Shown piece after piece: positions 17,691 through 26,207 of a stretch of DNA of 64,000 nucleotides. The notes beneath the pieces were generated by a model. The model made no database searches, was not told where the DNA came from, and saw only the letters and a program-made list of their open reading frames with translations. The DNA is from Mucilaginibacter sp. L3T2-6 (GTDB taxonomy: Bacteria > Bacteroidota > Bacteroidia > Sphingobacteriales > Sphingobacteriaceae): positions 124,001 through 188,000 of the forward strand of contig NZ_JAUMKC010000007.1 in the NCBI RefSeq assembly GCF_030519355.1, given 5' to 3'. The number at the start of each line of letters is the position of its first letter. The stretch's first letter is position 1. Made by a program: the position numbers and the translations under genes.

Positions 17691-17853
17691 TTTTTCCCTG
17701 CTTTAATATTACAGGTATTACAATATTGCAAAGCACATGCCAATAGCAATATTAAAAAATGCGTAATGCGTTAGTTTTAAGAGTTTAACAATACGCATAT
17801 ATATTATACGTAATAATATATGTAGATTTTAAGTTGCAATCCGGCACTTTTAT

Positions 17854-17861
17854 TACATTTG
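17854..17861 (+). promoter_or_regulatory. Predicted -7 box of the LacI-family gene
   Basis: TACATTTG fits TAnnTTTG, with a possible -33 TTG at 17834-17836. It lies between an in-frame TTG (17834) and the ATG at 17891, which supports the ATG as the true start. An AT-rich, nearly palindromic stretch at about 17796-17822 may be an operator. Confidence 0.45.
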
Positions 17862-17890
17862 AATACAGCAAAGGACTATTAGCTAACAAA

Positions 17891-18901
17891 ATGGATAATA
17901 TTAATATCAAGGTACTGGCGAAAGAACTGAATATTTCAACCTCCACCATCTCGAGAGCCTTTAACGGCAGCCCGGATATTAATAAGGACACAAAGGAAAA
18001 AATCCTGAAGTTTGCCCGCGAACATAATTTTTTGCCAAATCATTACGCCAGCAACCTGCGCGATAAGAAAACGCGTACGCTGGCCGTTATCATCCCCGAA
18101 ATAACTAACGATTTTTTTTCGCAAGCCATTAACGGCATAGAAGAGATTGCCCGTAAAAAAGGCTTTTACATACTGTTATACCGCACCGACGATGTTTTTG
18201 AAAAGGAAGTATCCTTTGTTAATTATCTAAATAATGGCAAAGTGGATGGTATCATCATGTCCGTATCGGGCGAGGCTAACGACCACAATTATCTTCGGCA
18301 ACTTGAGCAAAAAAATACTCCGGTTGTATTTTTCGACCGCGTATATGAAGACATTGAAGCGGCTAAAGTCACCACAAACGATTACGACAGTTCATTTGCT
18401 GCTACAGAGCATCTTATTGAAACCGGCTGTAAAAAAATTGCTTACCTGGTGGTTAATAAAAGCATCTCAATAGGCAAGGTACGCATGCAGGGATATATTG
18501 ATGCGCTGCAAAAATATAACCTGCCGTTTGACGATAACCTGGTAGTTGATTGCAGTAACGATGAAAAGGTGAATTATGTCGTGCTAAAAAAAGTATTGGA
18601 AGAAATTAAACCTGACGGTATCTTTAGTTCCGTTGAGCGCCTGGCCTTTGCAACATATTACGTTTGCAACGATATGGGCATTAACATTCCGCGCGATCTA
18701 AAAGTTATCAGCTTCTCGAGCCTGGGAATCGCACCGTTGCTTTGCCCGCCGTTATCAACCATTACTCAGCCAGCTTACGAGATGGGAATAAAGGCCGCCA
18801 ATCTTCTTTTTGACGAGCTTGAAAGCAAGGGTCAGCCTGTAAATAAGAAGGAGCATGTATTAAAATCGAAGTTGTTTATCAGGAAATCATCAGGTGGCTG
18901 A
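17891..18901 (+). CDS. LacI-family transcriptional regulator
   Basis: The ATG at 17891 gives 336 residues. The N-terminal helix-turn-helix reads VLAKELNISTSTISRAFNG followed by the hinge helix region PNHYASNLRDKKTR. The sugar-binding core begins with LAVIIPEITNDFFSQ and contains DGIIMSVSGE and FFDRVYEDIEAAKV. LacI-family proteins repress sugar genes until a ligand binds. No transport or catabolic operon is directly attached, so its target is unknown; the PTS operon is a candidate only by being in the window without its own regulator. Confidence 0.92.
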   Translation: MDNINIKVLAKELNISTSTISRAFNGSPDINKDTKEKILKFAREHNFLPNHYASNLRDKKTRTLAVIIPEITNDFFSQAINGIEEIARKKGFYILLYRTDDVFEKEVSFVNYLNNGKVDGIIMSVSGEANDHNYLRQLEQKNTPVVFFDRVYEDIEAAKVTTNDYDSSFAATEHLIETGCKKIAYLVVNKSISIGKVRMQGYIDALQKYNLPFDDNLVVDCSNDEKVNYVVLKKVLEEIKPDGIFSSVERLAFATYYVCNDMGINIPRDLKVISFSSLGIAPLLCPPLSTITQPAYEMGIKAANLLFDELESKGQPVNKKEHVLKSKLFIRKSSGG

Positions 18902-18984
18902 TCCTGAAGTTGCGGTTACCAATGCAACAGTTTACAGTTAAAACCATTTAAAGTTACTGCAAAATGAAAGCTGCATCCTACCGG

Positions 18985-21258
18985 CTATTCTTTATTCAGT
19001 TCCTTTAAAGCTTTTTCCGCCTGTTTTTCTTCATCACGCAGGCGGCGTTTTTCCTGGCGTATCTCCTTTTTGGTTTTGCCGGCTGTATCAATCATCAATT
19101 CCTTTTGTTTTTCGGCGTCGCGCAATTTCTGAATGTCTGCTTTTAATTTTGCCTTGGCGTCTTCTTTCTTTACTTCCTCTTTTTTAGCTGCCACAGAAGT
19201 GTCCTTTTTACCAAAAAGGCGTTGAAAAAAATTGGGCTTTTTAACCTCGGGCTCAACCGTAACTATGGGCACAGCCGGCTCGTCGTCTGTGTTGTCGGTT
19301 TTCATCAGGCTGTCTGCAACAGCGGTGCTAACAGGCGCTACTTCGCGGCGAAGGCTTTCTTTAAGCCTTACCGTATAAAAACCGTAAGCACTGCTGTCTC
19401 GCTGGGCTTTGCCATGGCCGGCCATAAGATTGCCAATCAGGTTAAAATAACCAACCAGGCCAGGCCGCAAAGTTCCGTCAGGCATAAATGAGTACAACCC
19501 GGTTTTAGGGTGCGGCACAATGCTTGCCAGGTAGATACTCTCGCCTATGGTGAGCTCCGACGGCGACTTGCCAAAATAATACCTTGAGGCTTCACCGATG
19601 CCGTAAATGCCTCTTCCCCATTCTATAATATTGAAATATACTTCCAGCATACGGCTTTTCGACATGATATTATTATTCTCGATCAGCCAAACAATCAATA
19701 TCTCCTCTGCTTTGCGGGCAAGTGTCTTTTCACGGCTTAAAAATGTATTTTTAATGAGCTGCATGGATATAGTACTGCCGCCCCGTTTAAATTTCTTTTT
19801 CTTAAAATCTTCAGCCAGCGATTTGCGGATAGACTCTTCTACAAATCCGTGGTTCCGGTAAAAAGAAGGGTCTTCGGCTGTCATTACCGCGTTTTGCAGG
19901 TTAGGCGAGATTTGGCTCAACGGCGTAAATTCCGGGTTTTCAGGTCCTATAATCCTTGGCGCCATTGGTTTTCCATTCTCGTAGGGTGTGTAAACAAATA
20001 CTTTGTTCAGCTTACCTAAATCCGCCTTACCATATTTGATAATGTTGAAACCATCTTTGTCCAGCCTTGAGTCAAATTGCACGTCGTCCGGTTTTACTGT
20101 ATTCAGGAATATATTCAGACTATAGTTTAACTTTCCCTTTACCTGTATCCCCTCCAGCGATTCGAACATGCCGGTTGGGAATGAATCAAATATATCCTGT
20201 GCATTCTGCCAGCCTGTATTCAGTTTAAGTTCATAAATCTTATCCGGGTTAAGGGTATATTTGATGTAAGGATGCGCAGTAGCTTTTTTCAGGTGGATAG
20301 TTGAAGAGCTATCAAGCGACAGGTAATTACTGCCTATAAACAAATTAGCATCTATACCTGCATCGGGTACAATTATATCATTTGAGGAAAGCCCCGGCTG
20401 GTTGATCAATAAGTTACGCACTCCCCAATAACCATAAATGCGCGTTTCGCCACTGCTGTTTTCAACCTTTGTAAGTCGCGTACTTACGGTGTCAAATGTC
20501 ACCTTCAGGTGAAACCTTTTTTCTATATATGGCAACTCCACTTTTTTGCCTTCTGCATATAGCTTTATATCAATGTCTTTATCGGATGGGTGCATGCGGC
20601 CGTCAAAATGCCAGATGGCGCGGCCGTTGTCGATATTAATGGTTGAAGTTAGCTGACCGTTTTTTATCGATGCCGTTTGGGCCAATGCCGTAAAGCTGCT
20701 GCTGTCGTTTTTAAGTGATACCAGGAAATTGTTCAGTGTAAGGTTGTCAGGTATCTTATATAATAATTGATTAACAAGGTTATTAGAGAGTTCAGAAAGA
20801 TCGACCTTTGTTTTTACGGTAGTATCCCTTTTCTTTTTGAACAGGAAATCGAAGTTTTTAATGTGATTGATATCGGTGAGGGTGAGGCGTCCTTGTTCCA
20901 GGTCAACGTATGCCAGCTTTACATTTCCAAAGATCAGTGGCCCCAGTTTAATACTTACTTCAAAGTGTTTAATACTTAAAAGGCTATCACGGTGTTCGGG
21001 CACAACGGTGATGTCATTAAACGAAACCGTACTAAGGCCTGTAAAGGTAGCCGAGCCGATTTCAAGATCGAGGTTGTACGTTGAACGGGCTTTTTCTTTT
21101 GCTTTAGCTATAGCCTTTTGCAGGAAAGCTTCCCGTTTTGAATATGCAATATATCCGCCTATCATTAACAGAACGGCTATTACTGCAAGCGCAATGCCTG
21201 CAACTTTTATATATTTTGGATTAATATGGATGTTTTTCAGATCGGGCAGCTGCATCAA
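18985..21258 (-). CDS. Monofunctional GT51 peptidoglycan glycosyltransferase with large N-terminal domain
   Basis: The protein has 757 residues. One membrane helix lies at about 17-40. Residues about 55-420 form an AsmA/DUF748-like beta-rich region outside the membrane. The GT51 domain spans about 450-620, with the catalytic E462 in TAEDPSFYRNHG, RGGSTISMQLIKNTFL, the helix around RKAEEILIVWLIE, and YFNIIEWGRGIYG. GT51 enzymes polymerise lipid II into glycan strands. No transpeptidase domain follows. Instead there is a highly charged Lys/Glu-rich tail of about 85 residues. The N-terminal extension is far longer than in MtgA-type enzymes. The gene stands alone. Confidence 0.88.
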   Translation of the reverse strand: MMQLPDLKNIHINPKYIKVAGIALAVIAVLLMIGGYIAYSKREAFLQKAIAKAKEKARSTYNLDLEIGSATFTGLSTVSFNDITVVPEHRDSLLSIKHFEVSIKLGPLIFGNVKLAYVDLEQGRLTLTDINHIKNFDFLFKKKRDTTVKTKVDLSELSNNLVNQLLYKIPDNLTLNNFLVSLKNDSSSFTALAQTASIKNGQLTSTINIDNGRAIWHFDGRMHPSDKDIDIKLYAEGKKVELPYIEKRFHLKVTFDTVSTRLTKVENSSGETRIYGYWGVRNLLINQPGLSSNDIIVPDAGIDANLFIGSNYLSLDSSSTIHLKKATAHPYIKYTLNPDKIYELKLNTGWQNAQDIFDSFPTGMFESLEGIQVKGKLNYSLNIFLNTVKPDDVQFDSRLDKDGFNIIKYGKADLGKLNKVFVYTPYENGKPMAPRIIGPENPEFTPLSQISPNLQNAVMTAEDPSFYRNHGFVEESIRKSLAEDFKKKKFKRGGSTISMQLIKNTFLSREKTLARKAEEILIVWLIENNNIMSKSRMLEVYFNIIEWGRGIYGIGEASRYYFGKSPSELTIGESIYLASIVPHPKTGLYSFMPDGTLRPGLVGYFNLIGNLMAGHGKAQRDSSAYGFYTVRLKESLRREVAPVSTAVADSLMKTDNTDDEPAVPIVTVEPEVKKPNFFQRLFGKKDTSVAAKKEEVKKEDAKAKLKADIQKLRDAEKQKELMIDTAGKTKKEIRQEKRRLRDEEKQAEKALKELNKE

Positions 21259-21407
21259 ACGAATATTTATTCAAAGCTAAATTAAATATCATGCGATACA
21301 AACGCCGGTTTTGGCAAAATGTTTCCCTGTCGCCGGTTAAAGGCAAAAGATTGTGAGGACGAAAAAGCCGGGTTTTATTTGTTATCTGTTAATTCTTTAG
21401 GCGCTGT

Positions 21408-22229
21408 TTAATACTTCTGATAAATATTATACAGCACATTCAGGTCCAGTTGGGTCAATTGCGGGCTCACATCTGTTTGAACAAAGTGCCGTTTAAAGGC
21501 AACAATAGCCGCGTTTATATCCGAAGTATCATACCCGATGAGGCGCAGTGCTATGGCATAATCAAAGTTTTCCGGCGGAAGTTCCAGTATATCATCGCTC
21601 CAGAAGCCGAAGCCGTGTATGGCAAGGGTTTTCCACGGAAACAGCGGGCCGGGGTCTGGTTTACGTTTAGGAGCAAAATCCTGGTGGCCGATAAAGTTGG
21701 CCTGCGGGATATTGTAAGCCTTCTTTAATTGGGCCAGCAATGTCAGCAGGCTATTAATCTGCGCATCTGTAAAAGGCTCTTTACTGTTATTATCTATCTC
21801 GATACCTATCGAGCAGCTATTCATGTCAGTTACGCTGCCCCATTTGCCAACGCCGGCATGGTTGGCGCGCAAGTAATCGTTAACCATATGGAACACTTTG
21901 CCATTTTTTGCAATTACATAATGAGCGCTGGTTTGCGTAGTGGTAACAGTAAATGTATGAAGTGTTTGCTGAACTGAATCCTGTGCCGTAAAATGGATAA
22001 TAACATAATTTGGCCTGCGTATTCCGAAATTTACAGTGCCTACAAATTCAGAAGGGATTGCGGCGCCGGTGCTGTCGGTAAGAGCAGCCGGCAACTCTTG
22101 TTTGATGGTCTCGGTAAAACCTTTGGTTTTGTCTTTGTAAACTTTGTTAGTAATTGCGTACGGCCCTTTGGGTGAGCAGGCGCTTACGGTCAACAAAATC
22201 AGGAAGGCATAAAAGTAAATTAGCTTCAT
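21408..22229 (-). CDS. Lipoprotein N-acetylmuramoyl-L-alanine amidase (Amidase_2 family)
   Basis: The 273 residues begin with a lipoprotein signal whose lipobox is TVSAC (acylated Cys at 18). The amidase fold has the zinc ligand of VIIHFTAQD, the segment RANHAGVGKWG, and the second ligand with catalytic context in FIGHQDFAPKRKPDPGPLFPW. This is the AmpD/AmiD type, which cuts between MurNAc and L-alanine. As a lipoprotein it probably acts on peptidoglycan fragments in the periplasm, as AmiD does. A 12-bp dyad spans its start codon. Confidence 0.9.
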   Translation of the reverse strand: MKLIYFYAFLILLTVSACSPKGPYAITNKVYKDKTKGFTETIKQELPAALTDSTGAAIPSEFVGTVNFGIRRPNYVIIHFTAQDSVQQTLHTFTVTTTQTSAHYVIAKNGKVFHMVNDYLRANHAGVGKWGSVTDMNSCSIGIEIDNNSKEPFTDAQINSLLTLLAQLKKAYNIPQANFIGHQDFAPKRKPDPGPLFPWKTLAIHGFGFWSDDILELPPENFDYAIALRLIGYDTSDINAAIVAFKRHFVQTDVSPQLTQLDLNVLYNIYQKY

Positions 22230-22249
22230 AGTATTACGAAGCTAATTTA
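22216..22249 (-). promoter_or_regulatory. 12-bp-arm dyad over the amidase start codon
   Basis: TAAATTAGCTTC (22216-22227) and GAAGCTAATTTA (22238-22249) are perfect inverted arms with a 10-base spacer. In the mRNA the start codon ATG (22229-22227) sits at the loop-stem junction and codons 2-5 are in the stem. It could block translation or serve as a DNA operator. Confidence 0.55.
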
Positions 22250-22529
22250 AGTATTTATTGATTTGAATGTATCTCTATTTATATCAGTTGTTACTTCGGT
22301 CACTAAATCAAACAATAATGGGGCCTTGCAGTTAATTAATTATGTGAAAATTGGGATAAAACCTGTTCAGCGCGCTGCACATTGACCGGGCATTATACAG
22401 CATCTGTCACAAAACAACGCAGCATAATGAGAAGTTGAAACTATTTTAATCGCATCCCGTACAAGAGCTCTTGTTGTGGTAAACCATCATGTTTACAATC
22501 GGCGATTTGAACGAAATATTTTAAGGGAT
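22230..22529. other. Intergenic region between divergent amidase and small membrane protein genes
   Basis: These 300 bp show no gene. They include the right half of the dyad at 22216-22249 and a 14-bp perfect palindrome ACAAGAGCTCTTGT at 22461-22474, about 55 bp before the next start codon. No clear TAnnTTTG box was found. Confidence 0.45.
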
Positions 22530-22907
22530 ATGTGGAGAAATAATATTTTTGGGGTTCAGGATGACGGAAGAACTGCCGGCTTGTGCAGTTATTTTTTTGT
22601 ATTAGGGTGGTCGGTATCATACTTTGGCTATCATCAAACCGAGAAAACGAGCCTAAGCAGCTTTCATTTACGGCAAACACTTTTCCTCTATCTTTCATAC
22701 GTGGCATTAAGGTTCGGCCTGCTTTCAATTTTAGATAAGACGGGTGCGCTGGCGGGCATATTTTCCCTTGAGTACCTAATAATAGCTACAAACGCATTAT
22801 TTATTGTTTTTTGGACGATAGGCCTGGCAGGCGCAAATGCAGGTAAAGAAAAACACATTCCGGTTATAGGGAGAGCAGCGCAATTCATTTTTGCAGGAAT
22901 ACTGTAA
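22530..22907 (+). CDS. Small membrane protein of the DUF4870-like type
   Basis: With the ATG at 22530 the protein has 125 residues; an in-frame GTG at 22476 is possible but adds an unconvincing N-terminus. Residues follow the pattern of small Bacteroidota membrane proteins with three helices: GRTAGLCSYFFVLGWSVSYF, the conserved SSFHLRQTLFLYL loop, and a last helix before GKEKHIPVIGRAAQFIF. Function unknown. Confidence 0.7.
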   Translation: MWRNNIFGVQDDGRTAGLCSYFFVLGWSVSYFGYHQTEKTSLSSFHLRQTLFLYLSYVALRFGLLSILDKTGALAGIFSLEYLIIATNALFIVFWTIGLAGANAGKEKHIPVIGRAAQFIFAGIL

Positions 22908-23068
22908 GCTTTAAAAACGTATCTCTTCTGTTGTTGGCTGCTTGGGTTTATCCGGGCTGTTTTATTGGGCAACGACAATATTCACCCCTGCCTTACCACT
23001 ACAAGCAGATATTTTCTGCAAAAAGTAATCTTAATACTTTATTTTTACCTGAACCAATCACTCCTGTT

Positions 23069-24298
23069 ATGAAGAAGTTTCTTTTTATTACTTTCCTGTT
23101 AGCGCCCATGTGTATTTTTTTCAGCGCTGCTCAAACCAAAAAATTTATTTCCGTTAGCGGTAAAGAGGTGATCGGGTTAAACGGCAAGCCCTTCTTAATG
23201 AGGGGTACAAACCTGGGTAATTGGTTGGTACCCGAAGGGTATATGTTCAAGTTCACTAATGTAAATTCACCAAGGCTGATTAACGAGGCGCTTTCTGAAC
23301 TGATGGGACCGGAAGATATAAAGGCCTTTTGGAAAACCTACCAGGACAATTATATCACCGCCGCCGACATCCATTTTCTAAAGGCTTCGGGAATGAACTC
23401 TATACGCATTCCTTTTAATTATCGTTTGTTTACTGCCGAAAGCTATATGGGCCAAAATAACCCTAACCGTGGTTTTGAGCTGCTCGACAGGGTGATAGGC
23501 TGGTGCAAAAAAGAAGGCTTGTTTGTAATACTTGACATGCACTGCGCACCGGGTGGCCAAACTGGCGATAATATAGATGATGGCGTGGGCTATCCTTTTC
23601 TGTTTAAAAGCAAAGCCAGTCAGCAATTAACCATACAGATATGGCATAAGATTGCGGCACACTATGCTAACGAAACTACCATTATGGGCTATGACTTGCT
23701 GAATGAGCCCATCGCCACCTATTTTAAAGCCGGAGAGTTTAACCAATATCTCGAGCCGCTGTACAAGGATATCACCAAATCAATCCGTATGGTTGATAAA
23801 AACCACATCATCATTCTTGGCGGGGCACAGTGGGACAGCAACTTTAAGCCGTTCGGCCCGCCGTTTGATTCCAAGCTTATTTACCAGTTCCATAAATACT
23901 GGACTGAGCCGACTCAAAATGTGATACAGGACTATGTGGATTTCAGAAATAAATATAATGTGCCTGTTTATTGCGGAGAAACAGGCGAGAACAAAGATGA
24001 ATGGGTAAAAACCTTTAAAGACCTGCTGGAGAAAAACAACATTGGCTGGCATTACTGGCCCTATAAAAAACTGGATAATACAGCGGGTATTATCACTTTT
24101 GATGTGCCGGCGGGCTATAATAAAGTAATAGAATACACCGAAAAGCCCCGCAATACCTTTGAGCAAATCCGCAAAGCTGCGCCCGAAAATCGGGATGAGC
24201 TGGTGAACGCCCTTTGGGGATTTCTCAATAACTGTAAATTCCAGAATTGCCATCCTAATAAGGGCTATATGGAAGCGTTAGGGTTTAAAGCCCAGTGA
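23069..24298 (+). CDS. Secreted GH5-family glycoside hydrolase
   Basis: The ATG at 23069 gives 409 residues with a signal peptide (1-21); the longer frame from 22931 lacks one, and a TATTTTTA promoter-like box at 23040-23047 lies between the two starts. The GH5 barrel shows the acid/base E213 in GYDLLNEPIA and the nucleophile E304 in VPVYCGETGEN, with RIPFNYRLF and LDMHCAPGGQ as barrel strands. GH5 enzymes are retaining beta-glycanases. The GTNLGNWLVPEGYMF N-terminus resembles exo-beta-1,3-glucanase and endoglucanase subfamilies, so the substrate remains open. There is no binding module and no operon partner. Confidence 0.9.
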   Translation: MKKFLFITFLLAPMCIFFSAAQTKKFISVSGKEVIGLNGKPFLMRGTNLGNWLVPEGYMFKFTNVNSPRLINEALSELMGPEDIKAFWKTYQDNYITAADIHFLKASGMNSIRIPFNYRLFTAESYMGQNNPNRGFELLDRVIGWCKKEGLFVILDMHCAPGGQTGDNIDDGVGYPFLFKSKASQQLTIQIWHKIAAHYANETTIMGYDLLNEPIATYFKAGEFNQYLEPLYKDITKSIRMVDKNHIIILGGAQWDSNFKPFGPPFDSKLIYQFHKYWTEPTQNVIQDYVDFRNKYNVPVYCGETGENKDEWVKTFKDLLEKNNIGWHYWPYKKLDNTAGIITFDVPAGYNKVIEYTEKPRNTFEQIRKAAPENRDELVNALWGFLNNCKFQNCHPNKGYMEALGFKAQ

Positions 24299-24432
24299 AA
24301 TTTGTGTCTTTAAGGTTCGCAACACTCGCCGATAGTGGTGCAACAATTCGAATCACTGCTTCGTTGTGATGTTTGATACTGTCAAATTATTTTTTAGATT
24401 TAAAACCATAATTTTTGTACAGCACCTTATCA

Positions 24433-25980
24433 ATGAGAAGAATATTTTCTATTACCGCCTTACTTGCCTTATTAGGCGTCACCAACAGTGTTTGCGGGCA
24501 AGCGGTAGCACGATTTAGTCCTAAAACAGATTCGGCCAGCAGGGTGCGCTCTATGATGAAGCTTGCCCAGAACAGCGTAGACTATTATACCCATACATTT
24601 ACTTTAAAAGGCTTAAAACCAGAAGCGCGGGAACGTATGCATCTTGAACGCTGCCAGGCATATCTGATATTAAATAAATTTGACAAGGCCATTGATGATT
24701 GTACAGCAGCAATAGCAATAAATCCAAAATCTACAAAAGCATACATAACGCGGGCGTCAATTTACGATGGGATCAACAAAAGTGAACTTGCCATTGAGGA
24801 TTGTAAAAAAGCCATTTCCTATTCAAGCACGGACGAAATAAAAGCTGGTTTATACAACCTTATGGCGCGTTCGTATTTGCAACTTCATCAATACAGCAAA
24901 GCGATAACGGCGGACTCTACCGCTATTTTGTTAAACCCCAATTTAGCTAATGCGTACATCAACCGCGCTGAAGCGTTCGGCCGGTTAGGAAAATGCCAGC
25001 TCGCAATCAACGATCTTTCAATTGCCCTGGCCGGTTACCGTGACAAGCCATTAACGCTGTCGGATTTACTCGCTTACCGCGGAGACATGAAAAGAGGTTT
25101 AAAACAATACAAAGAGGCTATAAATGATTATTCGCTTTCGTTGAAACTCAACCCGGATAATGGTATGGCTTATTGGAACCGCGCAGCGGCATACCGGCAA
25201 AATGGCGATTATCAGCTGGCTTATGAAGGCTACAGCAAAGCGATAGCTTATTATAAAAATGACCGCAAGCAACTGGCGAGGCTTTATGATGACCGGGCAT
25301 TAATGGAGATCGGTCTGCAACAATTCCCACAGGCTATTGCTGATGATTCACTCGCTTTGGCTTTAGATACGGCTTTTGCTGAAGCGTATTATAACATAGC
25401 TAATGCGCGCGCTCAAAACGGTGAATACGCAAGAAGTAATACTGATTTTAAAACGGCGATAAATTATTATTCGAAAAATCCATTTGCCATGACAGCTATT
25501 TATGGTTCGATGGGGCATAATGAATATTTTATGGGCAATTACCAGGCGGCTGTTGATTATTCCACAAAAGCTATTGAATTGCACACGGCAAATTCGTCAC
25601 CCTATTTTGAGCGAGCAAGAGCTTATTTAAAATTGAAAAACAACGATCTTGCAATAAACGATTTTAAAGAGGTATTGGCGCGTGATACCTCCAAACAATC
25701 AAATAATTATGCGTTCTCGCTATTTTATACTGGTGATCCAAATAAAGCTATTGAGATTATGCAGGCGAGCTTTTTGCGAACAACTGACAGTTTTATACTT
25801 ATGGGTAACTATTATAATATGGCATGCCTGTATTCGCTGATGAACAAGCCCGAAGAGGCAAACATTTTCCTGAAAAAATGTATTGCAGAGGGTTACAATA
25901 AAAAATATGCGCTTAACGACGCTGACTTTGATAACATCAGGAACACTGCCGAGTTTAAGCAAATCATCGGCATTAAATAA
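24433..25980 (+). CDS. Secreted TPR-repeat protein
   Basis: The ATG at 24433 gives 515 residues with a signal peptide (1-23, ending VCGQA). The rest is about ten tetratricopeptide repeats, for example YKEAINDYSLSLKLNPDNGMAYWNRAAAY and related units of 34 residues. The C-terminal segment YNMACLYSLMNKPEEANIFL and DADFDNIRNTAEFK is typical of Bacteroidota periplasmic TPR proteins. It is probably a protein-binding scaffold. The gene stands alone. Confidence 0.85.
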   Translation: MRRIFSITALLALLGVTNSVCGQAVARFSPKTDSASRVRSMMKLAQNSVDYYTHTFTLKGLKPEARERMHLERCQAYLILNKFDKAIDDCTAAIAINPKSTKAYITRASIYDGINKSELAIEDCKKAISYSSTDEIKAGLYNLMARSYLQLHQYSKAITADSTAILLNPNLANAYINRAEAFGRLGKCQLAINDLSIALAGYRDKPLTLSDLLAYRGDMKRGLKQYKEAINDYSLSLKLNPDNGMAYWNRAAAYRQNGDYQLAYEGYSKAIAYYKNDRKQLARLYDDRALMEIGLQQFPQAIADDSLALALDTAFAEAYYNIANARAQNGEYARSNTDFKTAINYYSKNPFAMTAIYGSMGHNEYFMGNYQAAVDYSTKAIELHTANSSPYFERARAYLKLKNNDLAINDFKEVLARDTSKQSNNYAFSLFYTGDPNKAIEIMQASFLRTTDSFILMGNYYNMACLYSLMNKPEEANIFLKKCIAEGYNKKYALNDADFDNIRNTAEFKQIIGIK

Positions 25981-26207
25981 TTTGTATAGGGAACAAAATA
26001 CTTGTGCTGATAGTTTCCGGGATCTTTAAATCACCTCTTTTAACAGTTTTGGTCTTTTGCTTTCCCTTTTCCAATAAATGTACTTTGTACACTTAGTAGG
26101 ATAATTGAATTTAAACTTTTATCTTGCCTTAACCTGAACTTGTTACGATAAACCTTTGTTGAAATTTTACTGTACCATATATAAACTAAGGCATTAACTA
26201 CCTGTAT

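Noticed and set aside
26079..26091. TGTAC-TTT-GTACA dyad upstream of the 7TMR-DISM gene as an operator
   Set aside because: The arms are only 5 bp and no second copy was seen, so it is too weak to report as a site.
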